A DNA stretch of 64,000 nt from assembly GCF_019059575.1 (NCBI RefSeq), contig NW_024883425.1, positions 1 to 64,000 of the forward strand. The letters run 5' to 3'. Made by a program: the position numbers and the translations under genes. The stretch is from Amphibalanus amphitrite (lineage: Eukaryota; Arthropoda; Thecostraca; Balanomorpha; Balanidae). Position 1 is the first letter of the stretch. Every line of letters starts with the position of its first letter. Below are positions 16,079 to 29,842 of this stretch, piece after piece. Below the pieces are notes generated by a model. That model saw only the letters and a list, made by a program, of their open reading frames with translations, did no database searches and was not told the origin of the DNA.

Positions 16079-19000
16079 TGCAGGCTGACTTCAGCACTGG
16101 TTTAAAGTGCGCCACGCACCGGTCAGAAGACCGAACCACAGGCCTCGGAGTGCCGCCAGCCTGGAAAGGTCAGACCAACACGGCGGGGTCGGACTGTGCG
16201 TGTAGAACGCCAGAGAACACCAGCCAATCTTATGTAAATGTGTCCTCTGCAAATGTGAGGCGATTGCCCGAACGCGTGGAACAACAACAGAAGCAGCTTG
16301 CTCCGATCGCTTTCCATATGTGGAAAAGGGTGAGCGAATTCGGTTTGTCTGAAAGTAACGGTTATTTTCTGACCATTCATAAGACAAGCCGAATCGACAA
16401 GGCGTACAGCAGACCAGCAGCAAAAACAGCTCACCCCTCAAACACACTTAAATTCCCAAAAAATAAGAAAAACAAAATCATTTAAAGCCCCGAAATCTCG
16501 GTCGATCTAACAGGGATGGGGCACTCTCTCCGCACTGAGGAGCCGGAATTAGCGCCATGGGACTAATGGCGCGCGGGGCGCAGTCTCATCAGCCAGATGG
16601 GACCGTGTCGCGCCGTGCGCCGCTCCGATATCTAGCTGTCAACCCACATCGCAGCTAACAGCGTTCATTAATCTCCACTGACCGTCAAGCATTTAGATTG
16701 CCGCGCTATATTGCGAGCGAGGCCCGCGTGCGGATGAGAGGAGCGCTGACAGAAAACGATCAAGCGGCGTTTTTATTCGGCACGAAGAAACGGCACGAGC
16801 GTTTGATGCGTTCGCTAGAGTCAGTGAAATATTTCGCACGCTTTTTTTATTCTGTCGCAGATCACAGATTGATCAGATTCATTGAAAGGATGTCAATTGT
16901 CATGCCAAAATGCTTTGCAGAAAATGTGTAGCAGTATTATAATCAGTTAGTGGGTCAAAAACGTCGCGCTATAAAAGACCGAGACAAGGAACAGAAAACA
17001 ACGGACGTTACTTCCCATAGCTTACAATTTCGGTTCGACCGATACACGGAATGCGGCGATTGGATAGGATCGGACTTAAGCTGAAGATTATAAGTTTATT
17101 GGCTGTCTTTTTACATTTAAAACGCAAATGGCGTAAGCGATCAAACATTTCGCAATTTTGGAAGCATATGATATAAAACGTTAGGTCGTAGGGCTTGAAA
17201 TAAATCACTGGCACGTTGGAGGCTGGAGCCAGAAGTATTATGTAACGGTATACGTAATCCGGATACTGAGAGACGAAAATGCATAGCGAATGGACAACAC
17301 TAATAATCCAGCTGTAATTTTGGACAGGCAGTTTACACAATGCGAGATTAAGTTCACCCAGGCGAAACGTACGAGTACGTACGGACCTGGCTGTTGTGCA
17401 CACACATTACGCTTGTTATTACGCTTGTTTCGTCGGTAAATACTAATTCAATCAAATAATTTTCAAAAAACATGCAACAAAGGACAGAAGAGATAATCAG
17501 TGTGTATATTTACTGCTGCTGAAAGCGTTCAATATTCGCCCTTCAGGCTTCAGTCATATTATGTAAAATAACCGCAGGGAACTATTCGCACCTCGGTCTC
17601 TCATCTCATTCACCTTCCCTGTCGTAAATTGTGAGCAGTTCCGACATGATGACGTCACCAGTTTCGGTGTCGGGCACTAGGCGGGTCGACTGGGACTGGC
17701 GGCGGCCATATCTGCTCTACGTGACAAACCGTCTGATCATCTGGTGCGCACGTGCAGCCGGAGCCGGGTGCGAGCCGCGACAGCCGGCGGATTGTCGCTC
17801 CACGTGACGGATCATCGAATCAGCGCCGGCCCACCACACCAATGACGTCATTAGTGCCGCCCAATGACGTCATTAGTGTGGCCATTGGCCGCAGCGCCGG
17901 CCTGATGAAGCCAGTTTCGCGGCGACAGCTAATTTCACAGCGATCCCTCGGTGCCGGAGAAATCTGATTGTCATAATACGGTCAGCGCTGATTGGGGCCG
18001 GCGCCGAATTTCAGGTGACTGCTTCATCTCTCGCGAATTGGAGTCGGAAACTCGCTGACTGGAAACCGGACCAGCCTTCTGTTAGAGACTGAATCTAGGC
18101 GGGATTGAACGACCCATCGATTTGGGAAATATATGGGGTATAAAGTGCGAAACCACTAGATCAACGAATGAAAAATTCACATATTCATTCAGGAGACAAA
18201 AATGATAGTCCCATGTGTGCAGTGCACGCTTGATGAGAAGGCGTTGACCGCATCGTGAAATATGTACATTTTCTGCCTGTCAGCCACCACGTTGGCTTTC
18301 CGGTGTTTTGGGTTCGAAGCAGTGTTAAAAAAGAACTAAACCTTAGCAACAAGCAGACCAAGGTCGGCCCACTCTGTCACACTGTTGATTGCATCGTAAG
18401 GATAGAGGCTAGAGCTTACATAAGCCTGAATGAAATTAGCTCGGCAGCTTGTTCTCAGACACACTATTTTAAGAACTCCTTTCTCTGGAAGAATGAAAAA
18501 TAACCAATTTAAACTTGCTTACGGCTGAGTTAGAACATCGTTTTCAACAACAAATAATTGAATAATTCAATAACTAACCAATTAAGATCAATAATCCCGA
18601 TTGGAGCAATTGATAAAACAATAGCAATTGAACTAAACAGGTGAAAATTACCCACTACGGAAGAAAGTTACGCCATTGATGAATCATGAACTAACCAAAT
18701 AAAAAACACATTTCAACAATCCCAAAACATATACATATCAAATAAAATCAGTTCCGCATGAATTGAATGCGATAACTTCCGATGATGAGCCCACGTCAGA
18801 TGCATCGTGTTGCACAGGTTCTGCAGACTCCCGGATCCCTTTAGGAAATTTGGCCAAAACAGCAGGATTCAGAATAGAACAATGAGCGTGCCTCTACGTA
18901 ATCGATGGTCAGACCTTGAGTCAATCCATCGGAGTACCAATACCAGCTGTTCTGAGCAACATGGCCGCTGTAGCTGACCGCTAACTTTTCCTGTCAGGGG

Positions 19001-19221
19001 CAGTTATTCGCTGTATACCCAGACAACACAAAGCCCTCAGGGCTCACTTCCACAGCCACTCATTGAAGCAGACTTCAAACACTGCCCAAAGGGCAAACCA
19101 CACCCCAAGGACAACACTTTCCACACAGCCCACAGTCCCCCAAACATCCACAACAGACACAGAGACACCCTCCCCAATACCCCCTTCCACACAGCCCCAG
19201 CCCGCCCTTGGCGGGACTCAC
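16079..19221. other. Region downstream of last identified mGluR exon
   Basis: If the gtgagt donor at 19221 is used, a terminal tail exon should lie here or further left. I found no frame I could defend. It contains the CRE-rich patch and an AT-rich stretch at about 18480-18800. Confidence 0.5.
17839..17878. promoter_or_regulatory. Tandem CCAAT plus CRE (TGACGTCA) sites
   Basis: CCAATGACGTCATTAGTG occurs twice (17839-17856, 17861-17878), each joining a CCAAT box to a perfect CREB/ATF site. Another TGACGTCA is at 17650-17657, all within a GC-rich patch (17640-18060). This looks promoter-like, but no gene start could be linked to it, and TGACGTCA also occurs at about ten other places in the window, some inside transposons. 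Confidence 0.3.
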
Positions 19222-19726
19222 CGTCACTCTGTGTGCCCGAGTCGACGCGCGGCTGCGACGACAGGCTGATGTTGTTCCTGATCTGGCTGTACTGGCTGTA
19301 CTTCTGCGACATCATCGACTGCCGCACGTTCCGCTCGGGACGCAGCAGGATGATGTACAGCTTGGGCGTGAAGAGACACGTGATGGCGATGGTGGCGCTC
19401 AGGCTGATGGAGATGCACATGGTGGTGATGCGCAGCGCCACGTGGTTAGCCGTCGAGAAGTAGATGGGCACAAAGGCCAGCCAGATGACACATGTCGTGT
19501 ACATGGTGAAGCCGATGTACTTGGACTCGTTGAAGGCCTCGGGGATCTTGCGCGTCAGCACGGCGTACACAGTGCAGACGATAATGAGCAGGATCGGGTA
19601 GGCGAAGCCCACCATGTAGGAGGCGTTGATGGAGGCCTTGCAGACCAGCAGGTTGTCCTCCGGCGTCGGGTGGTGGAACATGGCCTCGGGAGGCGTGGTC
19701 CACATCCACGCGAAAGACACCACCAG
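19222..19726 (-). CDS. mGluR: mGluR exon: TM4 to TM7 and proximal C-tail
   Basis: A 505 bp exon, phase 0 in and phase 1 out. It continues TM4 (LVVSFAWMWTTPP), has the extracellular-loop Cys in LLVCKAS, TM5 (ASYMVGFAYPILLIIVCTVY), and the second-loop signature RKIPEAFNESKYIGFTMYTT. TM6 (CVIWLAFVPIYFSTA) and TM7 follow, then FTPKLYIILLRPERNVRQSM. PEAFNE.K.IGFTMYTT and PKLYIIL are mGluR hallmarks. The tail continues QKYSQYSQIRNNISLSSQPR and VDSGTQSD. I end the exon at the canonical G|gtgagt. Reading through to a stop at 19037 adds G/V/W-rich low-complexity residues that look like intron. The final tail exon was not located. Confidence 0.94.
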
Positions 19727-19969
19727 CTGATGGCGACCGAAAGGGTGGGGGGGGGGGGAGGGGCAGTCCGTTATGCATGTGCAATGTGCATGTTGCAGCG
19801 ATAGGGCAATGTGAATTCAATAAGTGATGACATTTTGAAAAGTACGGCTTCCGAGAAGTTGAGTACTGAGTAGTAATGATTCACACACAAAGTAAGATGT
19901 GCGACTACTTTGAACTTATACGTAAAGGAAAATAAAACGGCCTATCATAGGGAAATAAGGGAAATAAGG

Positions 19970-20207
<238 letters not shown>

Positions 20208-20311
20208 AAACAGAGGGATACAGAGCAACAGAAATGACAGAAATAGTTACCCGGATAAAGTAACAGAGATAAGGGCTCGGGGAAACAACAGGGTCGGTTG
20301 CCGTCCCCCAC

Positions 20312-20800
20312 CTGCACAAATATGAGCAGCGAGCAGATAACCAGCTGGGACGCCGGCGTGATGAAGTGCGGCCGCGCCGCCGACTTCTTCCCGGCGTTGA
20401 AGATGCGCGCTATCCGGTTGGTCTTGGTCAGCAGCGCGCTGTAGACAACGCTGAAGCAGAAGCCGATGCCGAACTGCTGGATGCCGCACACCACGTCGCT
20501 GGGCCTCAGCACCAGTACAAAAGTCATCGAGTAGCAGAGCAGGATGCCGTAGAGGAGGACGAAGCTGAGCTCGCGGCCCGAGGCGCGCACCACCGGCGTG
20601 TCCACGTAGCGGATGAACGTGCCGATCACCAGGCAGGTGATGATGATGCCCACGGCGGCGAACGACATGGCGCCGATGGCCCAGGACGAGTCGAAGCGCA
20701 GGTACTCCTCGGGCAGAGGCACGCACTCCATGTGCGTGGGGTCGGGGAGAGTGCCACGCCGGCAGGTGATGCACGCCGTGTCGTCGTCAGGGTTGACGAT
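20312..20800 (-). CDS. mGluR: mGluR exon: end of linker and TM1 to TM4
   Basis: A 489 bp exon, 163 codons, phase 0 at both ends. It opens IVNPDDDTACITCRRGTLPD, finishing the cysteine-rich linker. TM1 spans about exon residues 39-65 (SWAIGAM...GTFIRY). The class C signature TPVVRASGRELSFVLL leads into TM2 (76-98), and TM3 runs from about residue 105, with the conserved Cys at its top and ALLTKTNRIARIF at its base. It ends inside TM4 (SQLVICSLLIFVQ). TPVVRASGREL and LLTKTNRI.RIF are near-invariant in mGluRs. The acceptor is ctgtgccctcag and the donor CAG|gtgggg. The following 585 bp intron is about 40 percent (CT)n on the sense strand. Confidence 0.96.
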
Positions 20801-23800
20801 CTGAGGGCACAGAGATAAATGACGTCACTTGGGGTAGCTAAAGCAGGTCATCTGGGGTGGTGCAGCAAGATGCGACATCACCGGGGGTTAAGCAGAGGCA
20901 CATGACGTCAGCTGTTTGTAGCTGAGTCATTCATCTTCCTTATATTGTGTACATCAGAAAGTGTGCCTGGGATAGCGCGAGGTGACATTGGTTATGTTGA
21001 CATGCAAGGCTGGACCAGCTGTTTGTAAACCAAACACACACATAAAAGCGGAAATAGCGCTGCATCCTGCTTGTAAGTATTGCCTTCATCGAAGTTGTTG
21101 TTTGATATCCTGTAGGCGCTAAATGCGTCACAACCATTTGTGGAAAGGTTAACCTGAGCAGGCCTGAACCTGTGCTGAAAGAACGGTGCGAGCCCGGTAT
21201 TGGCCGCAACACATGTTTGCTGAGCTAAACGTGGAGCCTTTCACAAATATTCCCATCCGGCACCCAGGACAAACCTTGACCTTTAGAACTAACTTTTTTT
21301 TTACTAGTGGGGATATTGCTTTCCTACTTCTGGAATACACATTTTTAGATGAATGGAAATGATATGAAATCATTGAAATATGTGCAAAATCATTTCCTTT
21401 CGACACTTATCCTAGATTGGTGGTTTTTAGGTATCCTGAAAAAATTAGCATGAATGCCTATTTAAAATCCACTTCTCATAAGCAGGTTAGCCATGCTAAA
21501 GAGTAGAATTTCCAGTCTGATCATTCCATTTCACTCGAACTCTGCATAGGACCATGCAATATGATGAAATCTTTCTTGACGGTGAACGTCGTCAGGGTAA
21601 TGTCCGGACATCGCGCAGCCTACGACAGGAAAACGTCAGGCTTGGGCATCTTGTGAAATGAATGAGTCCATTTCAAGATGGGGCACAATGTTTATCAAGT
21701 TAGGATAGGCTATGACAGACTCCCAGTCCCGACGTCTCTTCGTGGGTAGTTTTCCTGAGGCATCACACAACGGAATGCGAACACGACTGTAAAAATGGAC
21801 GTGACACTGCGCAGATAAAACATTTTCCAATATAATCAACGCAGCCAGCCAACCATCAATGATCTACATAGTATCTGCTCAGCGCGGCAATGGGAGGGGA
21901 GGGAGAATGAGAACGATGCGCCGAGAAGACGCTGTTATCAGACAGCTTGGCATAAATAAAAGGCCTTAAGTTACGGAATGATTTAAATTGAATAAAACAA
22001 CTCCCCTAGCAAGATGGCAATGTAATGTAACTTCTCAGTAGCTTCGGAGACGTTCCGCATGCAGCTTCCACTCATATCAGCGCAGTACAAATCCCTGAGA
22101 TCGTTTTTGTCCCGTATTGATGGTAGAACGAAGGACTTCATTTAAAATTAACGTAACATGCCTGAGCTACTCGCCTCCGCCACCCACCAGGATGTCAGAA
22201 AGATGACAAAAACCTTCGATCCACCTCCAAGCCAGGACGCACGCATATTGGTGGCAGAACAAAAACTTCAACACGTCGATGAACTTCCGAGACTAGCGCC
22301 GGTCTGACCTTGACCTCTGACCTCGCTCCGGCGAGCGCTGACCCGTCAGCTGGCGACCAAGAGTCAAAACCATGACGGAGCGGCGCATCGATTCCGGCGG
22401 CGTCGGCCGCACCGCGCGCCAGCCGAGAAGATCGGCCCCGACGGCACCCATCAATTGCCGGCGCCCGCAGTTGAGTCCGATGATAGCTCCGGGACGCGGC
22501 GCGGCCGCCGGCGCCCCGGTCGCTCGCGAAATGGAACGGCGAGTTATCGGTGTCGGCGACACTGCTGGGTAATACTGGATCGGTCGTCGGTCGTGCCATC
22601 AGCGGATACGGCCGCGCAGGGCTCGGTCGGGCCACCGTCGTCGCCCGGCGCACCGTAGTCGCACGGGCCCGAGGATGAATATACGGACGGAACGACGGGT
22701 GGGCGGACGGACGGACGAACAACTGCATGGATGGATGCATGGATAAAGATGGACGAATGGACGAGCGGATGAAAGGTACGGACGGACGGGTAGAAGATAC
22801 GGACAGATCAACTACGGATGGACAGATAGCGGATGTACGGACGGAAGAAGGACGGGCGGATGGAAGGGACGGACGGATTGGCAGATCTACGCGCACATCT
22901 ATGAAAAACTCAGAGTATAGCACGTGACAGACAAAGAAGGAGCGCCGACCGACCGCTTCGGCGCTACCTGGGAGTTATGCTGTGCCGCCGGACAGTCGTG
23001 TGTTGCGGCACAGCGTGAGTTTGCCGTCGAACGTAGACATAATACCCGCAGTGGATGATGGTTATTGATGAATCTAACCATAGCTCAATATCGGGAGCAA
23101 AAATCCTTATACACACAAACACACCACACACGAAAAATGCCCGAAAGAAAATATACCCGGCGACTTCCATTCACTCGCGGTACCCACACATCCAGCTGTT
23201 TTGAAGTGTTTCCGCTTTTAAATCAATGGCTAGCTGATTCAGCCCGTATAGTTCAAGGATCGCTGCTTTTTACGTCCAGCGTACGCTCTAAAGCCGTTGA
23301 CGTGAACCTTTATATCACAGTGTTTTCCCGCTTGCAATTCAGACCACACCATAATGCATCATACTTTCCACCAAAGTACGGTCGCGGGGCGGACTAATGG
23401 CTGAAATAACGACCGAGAGCCTGGACAGGCAAGCTGCTTGCGCCTGAGGCGCGTCTCTAGATGGAAATATAGCTGCGAAAAGTTGGCGAGTATGCATATG
23501 ACGCTAAGGCAACGAAGCACTCGTGGCAAAAAGAATCTAGAACCCCATGCTGGAAATTCACCGCATACGATAGCTATCGAAACGTAATGCTTGATAAATC
23601 ACATTTTTGATCTGTATCGGTTTACTGATATAATCGGGTAGTAAGGTCAGTATAACGGTAGTTTTTAACGGTTAGGCATACTACTCTGCACACAAGTTTA
23701 CCTGCAGCATGACCATGTAGGCATAAAACGGCTGAAAATTAAGCATCATACTTACAGTCAGCAGTGGACGTGATTTTTTTTTTTTTGTCAGACTGATTAA

Positions 23801-26800
23801 ACCTTACTGACGATATGACGACATGCTTGCCTCGCTTATCTTAGATGACACGACGAACAGTTGCACAGTGCAAAAGCATGAATGACAATGCACGAATCCG
23901 TCTTGCAAGCTTCTGTGACTAACTGTTCTCGAACGACAACGTCTTCCTTGGTAATTCACGTGAAGCTAAGTCCCTGACCCATGCCGTGAAGCCAACTGCC
24001 TGACTCTGAACTGAGATCAGCATGGCTTGCGATAATCAAAGCTCCTCCGTTTACACGAGCAACTGAACAGGTTCTATCCTGACACCACTGTCGTATTATC
24101 CCCCATTTCTCCTGAAGTTAATTGGCCGATCGGAAATATTATGGGCAGTATCAGCCCCCAACAGAGTGGTTCGATAGATACCGTAATATACGATGGCTCA
24201 GAAGTTTTTACAACGTTGGCTGGCAGCGACAGCGCGCCATTCGATGTTTCCCAGTCGATTGGCAAACAGCCAAACTGACCATACAAACCGTCGGCCCGAG
24301 GATTTATCAAGGTTAGCGAATCCTGGATTATGGCTGCGAGATTGCTGGGGTTGATCGAGTTTGGGGTTACGTTAGCTCGGATTACTCCATAGGTATAATG
24401 TGGTATATGTTACGTGATATGCATCATTGTGACAGAAGCGAACTATAAAGTCGTTTTTACAACTGCTGCGGTATGTTTTATTGCCATTTAACTGCACTCA
24501 CATGAACATATTTATGGTGTTGCTAGCCCTTGATCATTAAAAAAATCCGCTTTATCAAAATCCGTGTAAAATCTAATTTTGCGATTTACCCAACCAATTC
24601 ACCTTTCGGATGGATTGCGCCGGGCCGACTACGGCTCAGGTTACTTTGCCAGTGCAACAACAAAACCTTTACTCTGCCCGAGAGTGAAAAGCAAGCAAGC
24701 CCAGTTAATTATTCAACTGGGTGTGTTTGCCTGTTTGCCTGGGCTCACTGAGAGGAAAATCCAGCAAATCAGCAAACAGTCGGTGGTGATTCAGCCACCG
24801 CAGCCAAACCGCCGCACCGGACTGGGCCACTTTAACCGCCGCGGAGCCCGCCGAGATCACCGTCTGCCCACAATGAATATAAAGTCGGACCCGATTACAA
24901 TGCACATGGGCGTACGGCGGCATTTTGCATAATACCCTGTGGGTGGAGGCGACCGCGATGGCGGCTACCAGCGGGAAGTCGGCAGATAGCCGGCCGATTG
25001 GCTCCCAGCGGCGCCCTCATATGGGACAGCGCCGCTCAAGCGCTGACCACATGTAGATTGGGCCGATAATGTCGCGTTATGTGGGTTATCACCGGACGCC
25101 AGTGAGCAATGTTTGGTAAGTAAGAGTGGGGACCTGCATTTCCGCGATATGTGTCACTACGCAAATACGACATGAATATGTGGCCATCAATCAAAGGTCA
25201 GAATTATACTTAACGTTTTCTTTATATATGCAAAGCACTGCTGTGCATGCATTATAAATGGTATCTAAAATTTATATCGAAACTTATTGCTATTGAGGCT
25301 CAGTAAGCACAGGATTTAAGGCGGCATATCAGGACCAAATTTTTTCTCTGGTAACATCACGAGCTTGTTAAGTGTTTTTGAAATCCCGATTCGAACCATC
25401 GACGTAAGAAGTTGTTTAGAACACGCGCAAGGTATAGTAGAATACGTATGCTTATGCTTGTCGCGTCAGCCGTCAAGTATGTGTCCTCGTTTTTCGGTAA
25501 TGTTGGATAAAAGGACACTGTTGAGTGCCAACTGCCTAGTGCCTGTCCGTATGGCGCGTCCTTTCCAACATGCTTTGGTATGGGCCGAATATCCATGCCC
25601 TTTTAGACTCAGAAAACCTAACCAGAAAATATGGTATCCTTTATTGATAAAATTTACATTTTAATCACACTTTAATGATCCTTTAATGTTCTGACATAAA
25701 ATTCATGCTATTTCAAATGAGCAGACGCTGACAAAGCAGGGGATCGATGGATCCGCGCCGCACGGCGATGACCCGGCGACTAACTTTGCGCAGTCGTTAG
25801 GTCGTGACCCGACTGCAAACGGCCGTCCAGCTCGCATTGTGGTTCGGTGAATAACCCCATCATCGCGTGCCACGCGCCCAAAAACACAGACTCCATGAGT
25901 CACTGCGTTCGTAGCAAAGGTCAACGTCAGAAATAACATGCGTCTGGCGGAAACTGCAATTTTGGACAATGAAACATCCATGACGGGGTTCGGTCAACTG
26001 GCCGAATGTATCCCTATTCTGCATAAACGGTTCTGGTTTACAAGCCAATCCGTCTGAGAGCGCATGCTACTTAAAAGGTTAACAAAAGATCTAAAAAACC
26101 ATTAGAAAATATATATTCATGAGTTTATCAAAAGGCACGGCTCTTGATCAGCAAAACAAACAAAAATAAATTTAGCATGGTTAAATTCAACAACGATTTC
26201 CAATCAAATTTTAAATTCATTTAACCCTTGTTCAATATTTGAAATGTACAATTACTCTTTATCGGAAAAATCACAATTCCTTCGCCCTCGATTTATATTA
26301 TCTGTTCACGTTAAGCTAACCCCTCATTCTAGCATAATTGTTGGGGATTAGAACCAATAGATTAAGTGTACTTTGCCTATTTTTCCGATATCTTACGTTA
26401 CAATGCTATGAAGTGGCCCGTGGAATTGCATATACCGATATTATATATCTCAAAACAATTTCCGCCCTTAGAGCACATACATATGTATTCAAAAGGAAGC
26501 AATACAAAATGAGGACAAAAATGGAGAAACCTTCTCTTACACTGAGCTAAAGATGGGTTCAAAGGACAGAAAGGAAATGTCAAATACTTCGTTCCAAATC
26601 AATAAAGCACTAAATCATTGGCTTGAAACTATCGAAACGATTTAGGCCACACTGGCCGTACGATAGATATAGTTTCTGATTGAATTTATTACCGATAGTT
26701 TAAGGCAGGCGTACTATTGACACAATCTGATTTATTGGAGATGTCGTTTGATTTATTAGTGGGGAACACGTGTCCGTCTCCGAAAATAATAGCCAGTCTG

Positions 26801-28916
26801 TGGCAATACACCACTCGGACGTTGTCTCAAGGTACCTAATGCTTAACGCATGAAAATTGCCAAGGGCTTTTAGGTACAAGGCTGCAGTATTGTGAGAATC
26901 ATGAAGCTACTTTTCGGCGGCGTCAACAATTATATATGTAGATGTAACGCGTTCTAAAACATATGTATATTGGCAATATTTTCACTTTTGTTAGTAAAAA
27001 TCACAGTTCTAAGGGCCAAGTCAGGAGCCTTATCGTGGTAGTAGACACACTTGCGACCAATATAAGCAATTATGCATGTTCAACGACAAAAGATACCAGT
27101 AAAGATTCCGGTAAAGTGCTGGAATATTTACATTATGCACAGCACACGTTGTGCATTGCCGAGAATGCAGTGGCCTACCTCTGGGCCTCTATTATTCATT
27201 TCACTTTGAAATGTGGACAGCTAACCATGCTTTTAGCAAATGTCAACAGCTGTCATAGCAGGTCGCAGTCGAGTTTGGGGCGGCTGTCATATCAGGTGGA
27301 CAGGCCATACATCATCGGACGGTGTGGAGCCGCGGGCCGCCGGTCGGATCCGCTAATTACCCTCACCAGATCAGCCGATAGTGGCTGCCCTGAAAAGGTC
27401 AAAGGTAGACCGACATAGGGTGTGATAGGTGGAGGACAAATCGGCAATCCGATTCCTGAAACGTACCAGGGCAGGAGGAACTCTGATGTCGTTAGAAGTT
27501 AGAACTTGGTGAGATGGTGAGCAAAGTACCCCTGATTAATATAAACAATTGGTGATCCATATCGGTGGCGCAATGAGAAGGAACGAGGCACTATAGTTCT
27601 CAAGTTTTCAGCTCAATGAGCGCACCTTAGAGAAGAAGATTTGGAATGAGGCATGAACGATAGACTTGCCCGTCCAAATGCCGATTCACACCGTCATGTG
27701 CTTCTGTTCGTCTCCCATGCCCTACCTCCCCAGTTTTCCTACAGCCTTGTTCTGGGTGCCGAAACAGGCGGGGAAGAGGCGGCTCTGTGTCTGTGTCTGG
27801 GTCTGGGTCCGCGGCTCTGGGGGCGGGAGGGGGGGGGGGGGCGGCGGCAGATGACGGATGGACGGCCCGCGTCTGGCCAGCGCCAGGTCTGTCATCGCTG
27901 TTGGTGCTGACGGATGGTCACTCGGAGGGAGCCCGACCATCACCCATGACGCCCTAATGACGCCCGCAGCCGCCGGCACCGCTAGAGACAGGAACCAGAC
28001 CGGATATGAAATGACGAAGAAAAAAGCTTGACACAGGCGACGGTAGAACGTGGAAAGAGAAGAGAGAGCGAGAGGATTCACAGCTGTTTCAAAATCATAC
28101 GGTCGAAATGAAAGACCTTCGGATAGACACTATGATTTATGAAAAATATATCATCGTCGCTGCCAGCCAACTACGCCGTATCAAATTCCGGCTGCCAATG
28201 TGTTCTGTGTTTTCTGAAGTCTGCGCCGTCCGAATATCGGCTCTGACAGCCGACGGCTGAGTGGGTGGGCGTGGGGGTGGACGGAGGGGGGGGGGGGCAG
28301 AAGGGTTCTTCTGGCATCTGGCGTGTCGCTGCCAGACATCCGACCTTTTCCGTTACAGAGTTGATCTAACTGCGTGGTAACCGGCTGTCATGAACGAATA
28401 AATCGCCGAGACTCGGGAGATTCCCCCAAACTCTATTGATGGCTATTTGCATTGTGACTGCTATAAGTGCAGAAGCACGTTTCTGTTAAATCCGCTGGTT
28501 GAATCGATGAGGAATTAGGTTTATCAAATGCTCAAAGTGAGCCGATCGGTTGGATTATCAGCTGCCTCGAGCCTGCTTTTGAGTAGCGGAAGTAACCTAG
28601 AGTCTGCCTTGACAACAGGTAAAATCGCAGACAGTAACGTCTTACATAACATGCATGTTCAGCGAATAGATTATCATGCATGCATCTGTTACCAGAGACA
28701 AGGTTAGCGTGGGACGCCATGGAACTGATTTATGATAATTTGTTCTCAAGAATCTATAACTTATTCTACAGAGGAATAATACTGGTAACATTTATTTTAA
28801 ACTACATATATTTAAACTATATTACATGTCTATTTTAAGTTATCAATTCGGACAAAACTTCAAGACCTAGTAACAATGATTAGGATTTCTATCAACAGAG
28901 AGTACTAACTGACAGT
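20801..28916. other. mGluR intron, left part
   Basis: Part of the 13.9 kb intron. GC-rich patches lie at about 22270-22650 and 24780-25060, with a TG/GGGG-rich block at about 27770-27850. No nested gene supported. Confidence 0.5.
22683..22885. repeat. Degenerate GGAC/GGAT tetramer array
   Basis: About 200 bases dominated by GGAC, GGAT and GAAC tetramers with insertions: a decaying tetranucleotide satellite next to the GC-rich patch at 22270-22650. Confidence 0.75.
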
Positions 28917-28920
28917 TTAA

Positions 28921-29838
28921 CCCGCGAGTTGCTGGGGGGGGGGGCGTTAAACGCCCCCACTTTTTCGCCGGGCCATAGCATAAAAACGGCGCGCCGCAGG
29001 CGCGCCAAATTTTGGGTACCTGTAGGGAATTGATTGAAGTTTATTGTGACAAAGTTTCAAAAAAATCGGTCGGAAAATTTTTGAGATATCGAGGTTTTAG
29101 TGACGTCATGATTTCTGAGTTTTCGACCAAAAACGGCATATGTTCAAAAAATCATATAAAATCACAGAATAGACATATAGACATGCCGTAAACGCCATTA
29201 GACTGCCAATACCATGGATAATCAAATGGCTCTCTTCGATTATTGATTATCGTTCCGCATTTTCCAAAATCTTGAACTGAATCTTGGTAATTACTCGTGA
29301 CTACTTCACGACCATGATACATGAATTTCTTAAATTGAACTTTTTTAGCCAAACACGTACACATATGATAAAATGAATGTCACCATCGTGTTCTACGCCC
29401 CAAATTACCCATTAAACATGTGTCACAGGCTGCGAATATCAGTTTTTATTTTCGGGGATATGTGCCTGCCCGGTTGACCTGACCTTGACCCTGACCTATG
29501 CTTGACTGACCCCTGCATGGAGCTGACACTCTTGTAGGCCTTATATGATGGATTGTGCACCGTTTTGACAGAGTTTATGACGAGAGGCGCCCATTGCGAA
29601 GTCCTGAAGTCCATGCTACTGAAAGCCCGATTTCAGGTGTTTGACCTAACCTTGACCTGACCTGTGACCTCAAAATTCAACTTTAAAGTATTCATCTGAA
29701 GCGTCTCGTCGCGTTCTTTCGTTTGCCGCCTCGTGCGTTTCGCTGCGCCTATTGGTTCTCGAGTTATCGGCTGGGGGCGTTTAACGCCCCCCCCCCCCCG
29801 CAAACGGTGGGTGGCGAAATACCCCAGCAACTGCCGGG
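28921..29838. mobile_element. TTAA element, family A, copy 2
   Basis: 918 bp flanked by TTAA (28917-28920, 29839-29842). It is colinear with copies at 45507 and, inverted, at 12796, and looks like the best preserved. Half-site clusters lie at about 29471-29512 and 29638-29672. It sits in the 13.9 kb mGluR intron. Confidence 0.88.
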
Positions 29839-29842
29839 TTAA

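Noticed and set aside
15840-19221. Terminal receptor tail exon
   Set aside because: Searched minus-strand frames for a phase-compatible tail with a stop; none stood out enough to report.
25380-25420. GGTTCGAATC on the minus strand, as in a tRNA T-loop
   Set aside because: Flanking bases do not form a T-stem, and no acceptor or anticodon arm fits.
28921-29838. CRISPR-like or prokaryotic palindrome arrays
   Set aside because: The repeated palindromes are the two ends of a TTAA element, not spaced repeats with spacers, and the genome is clearly animal.
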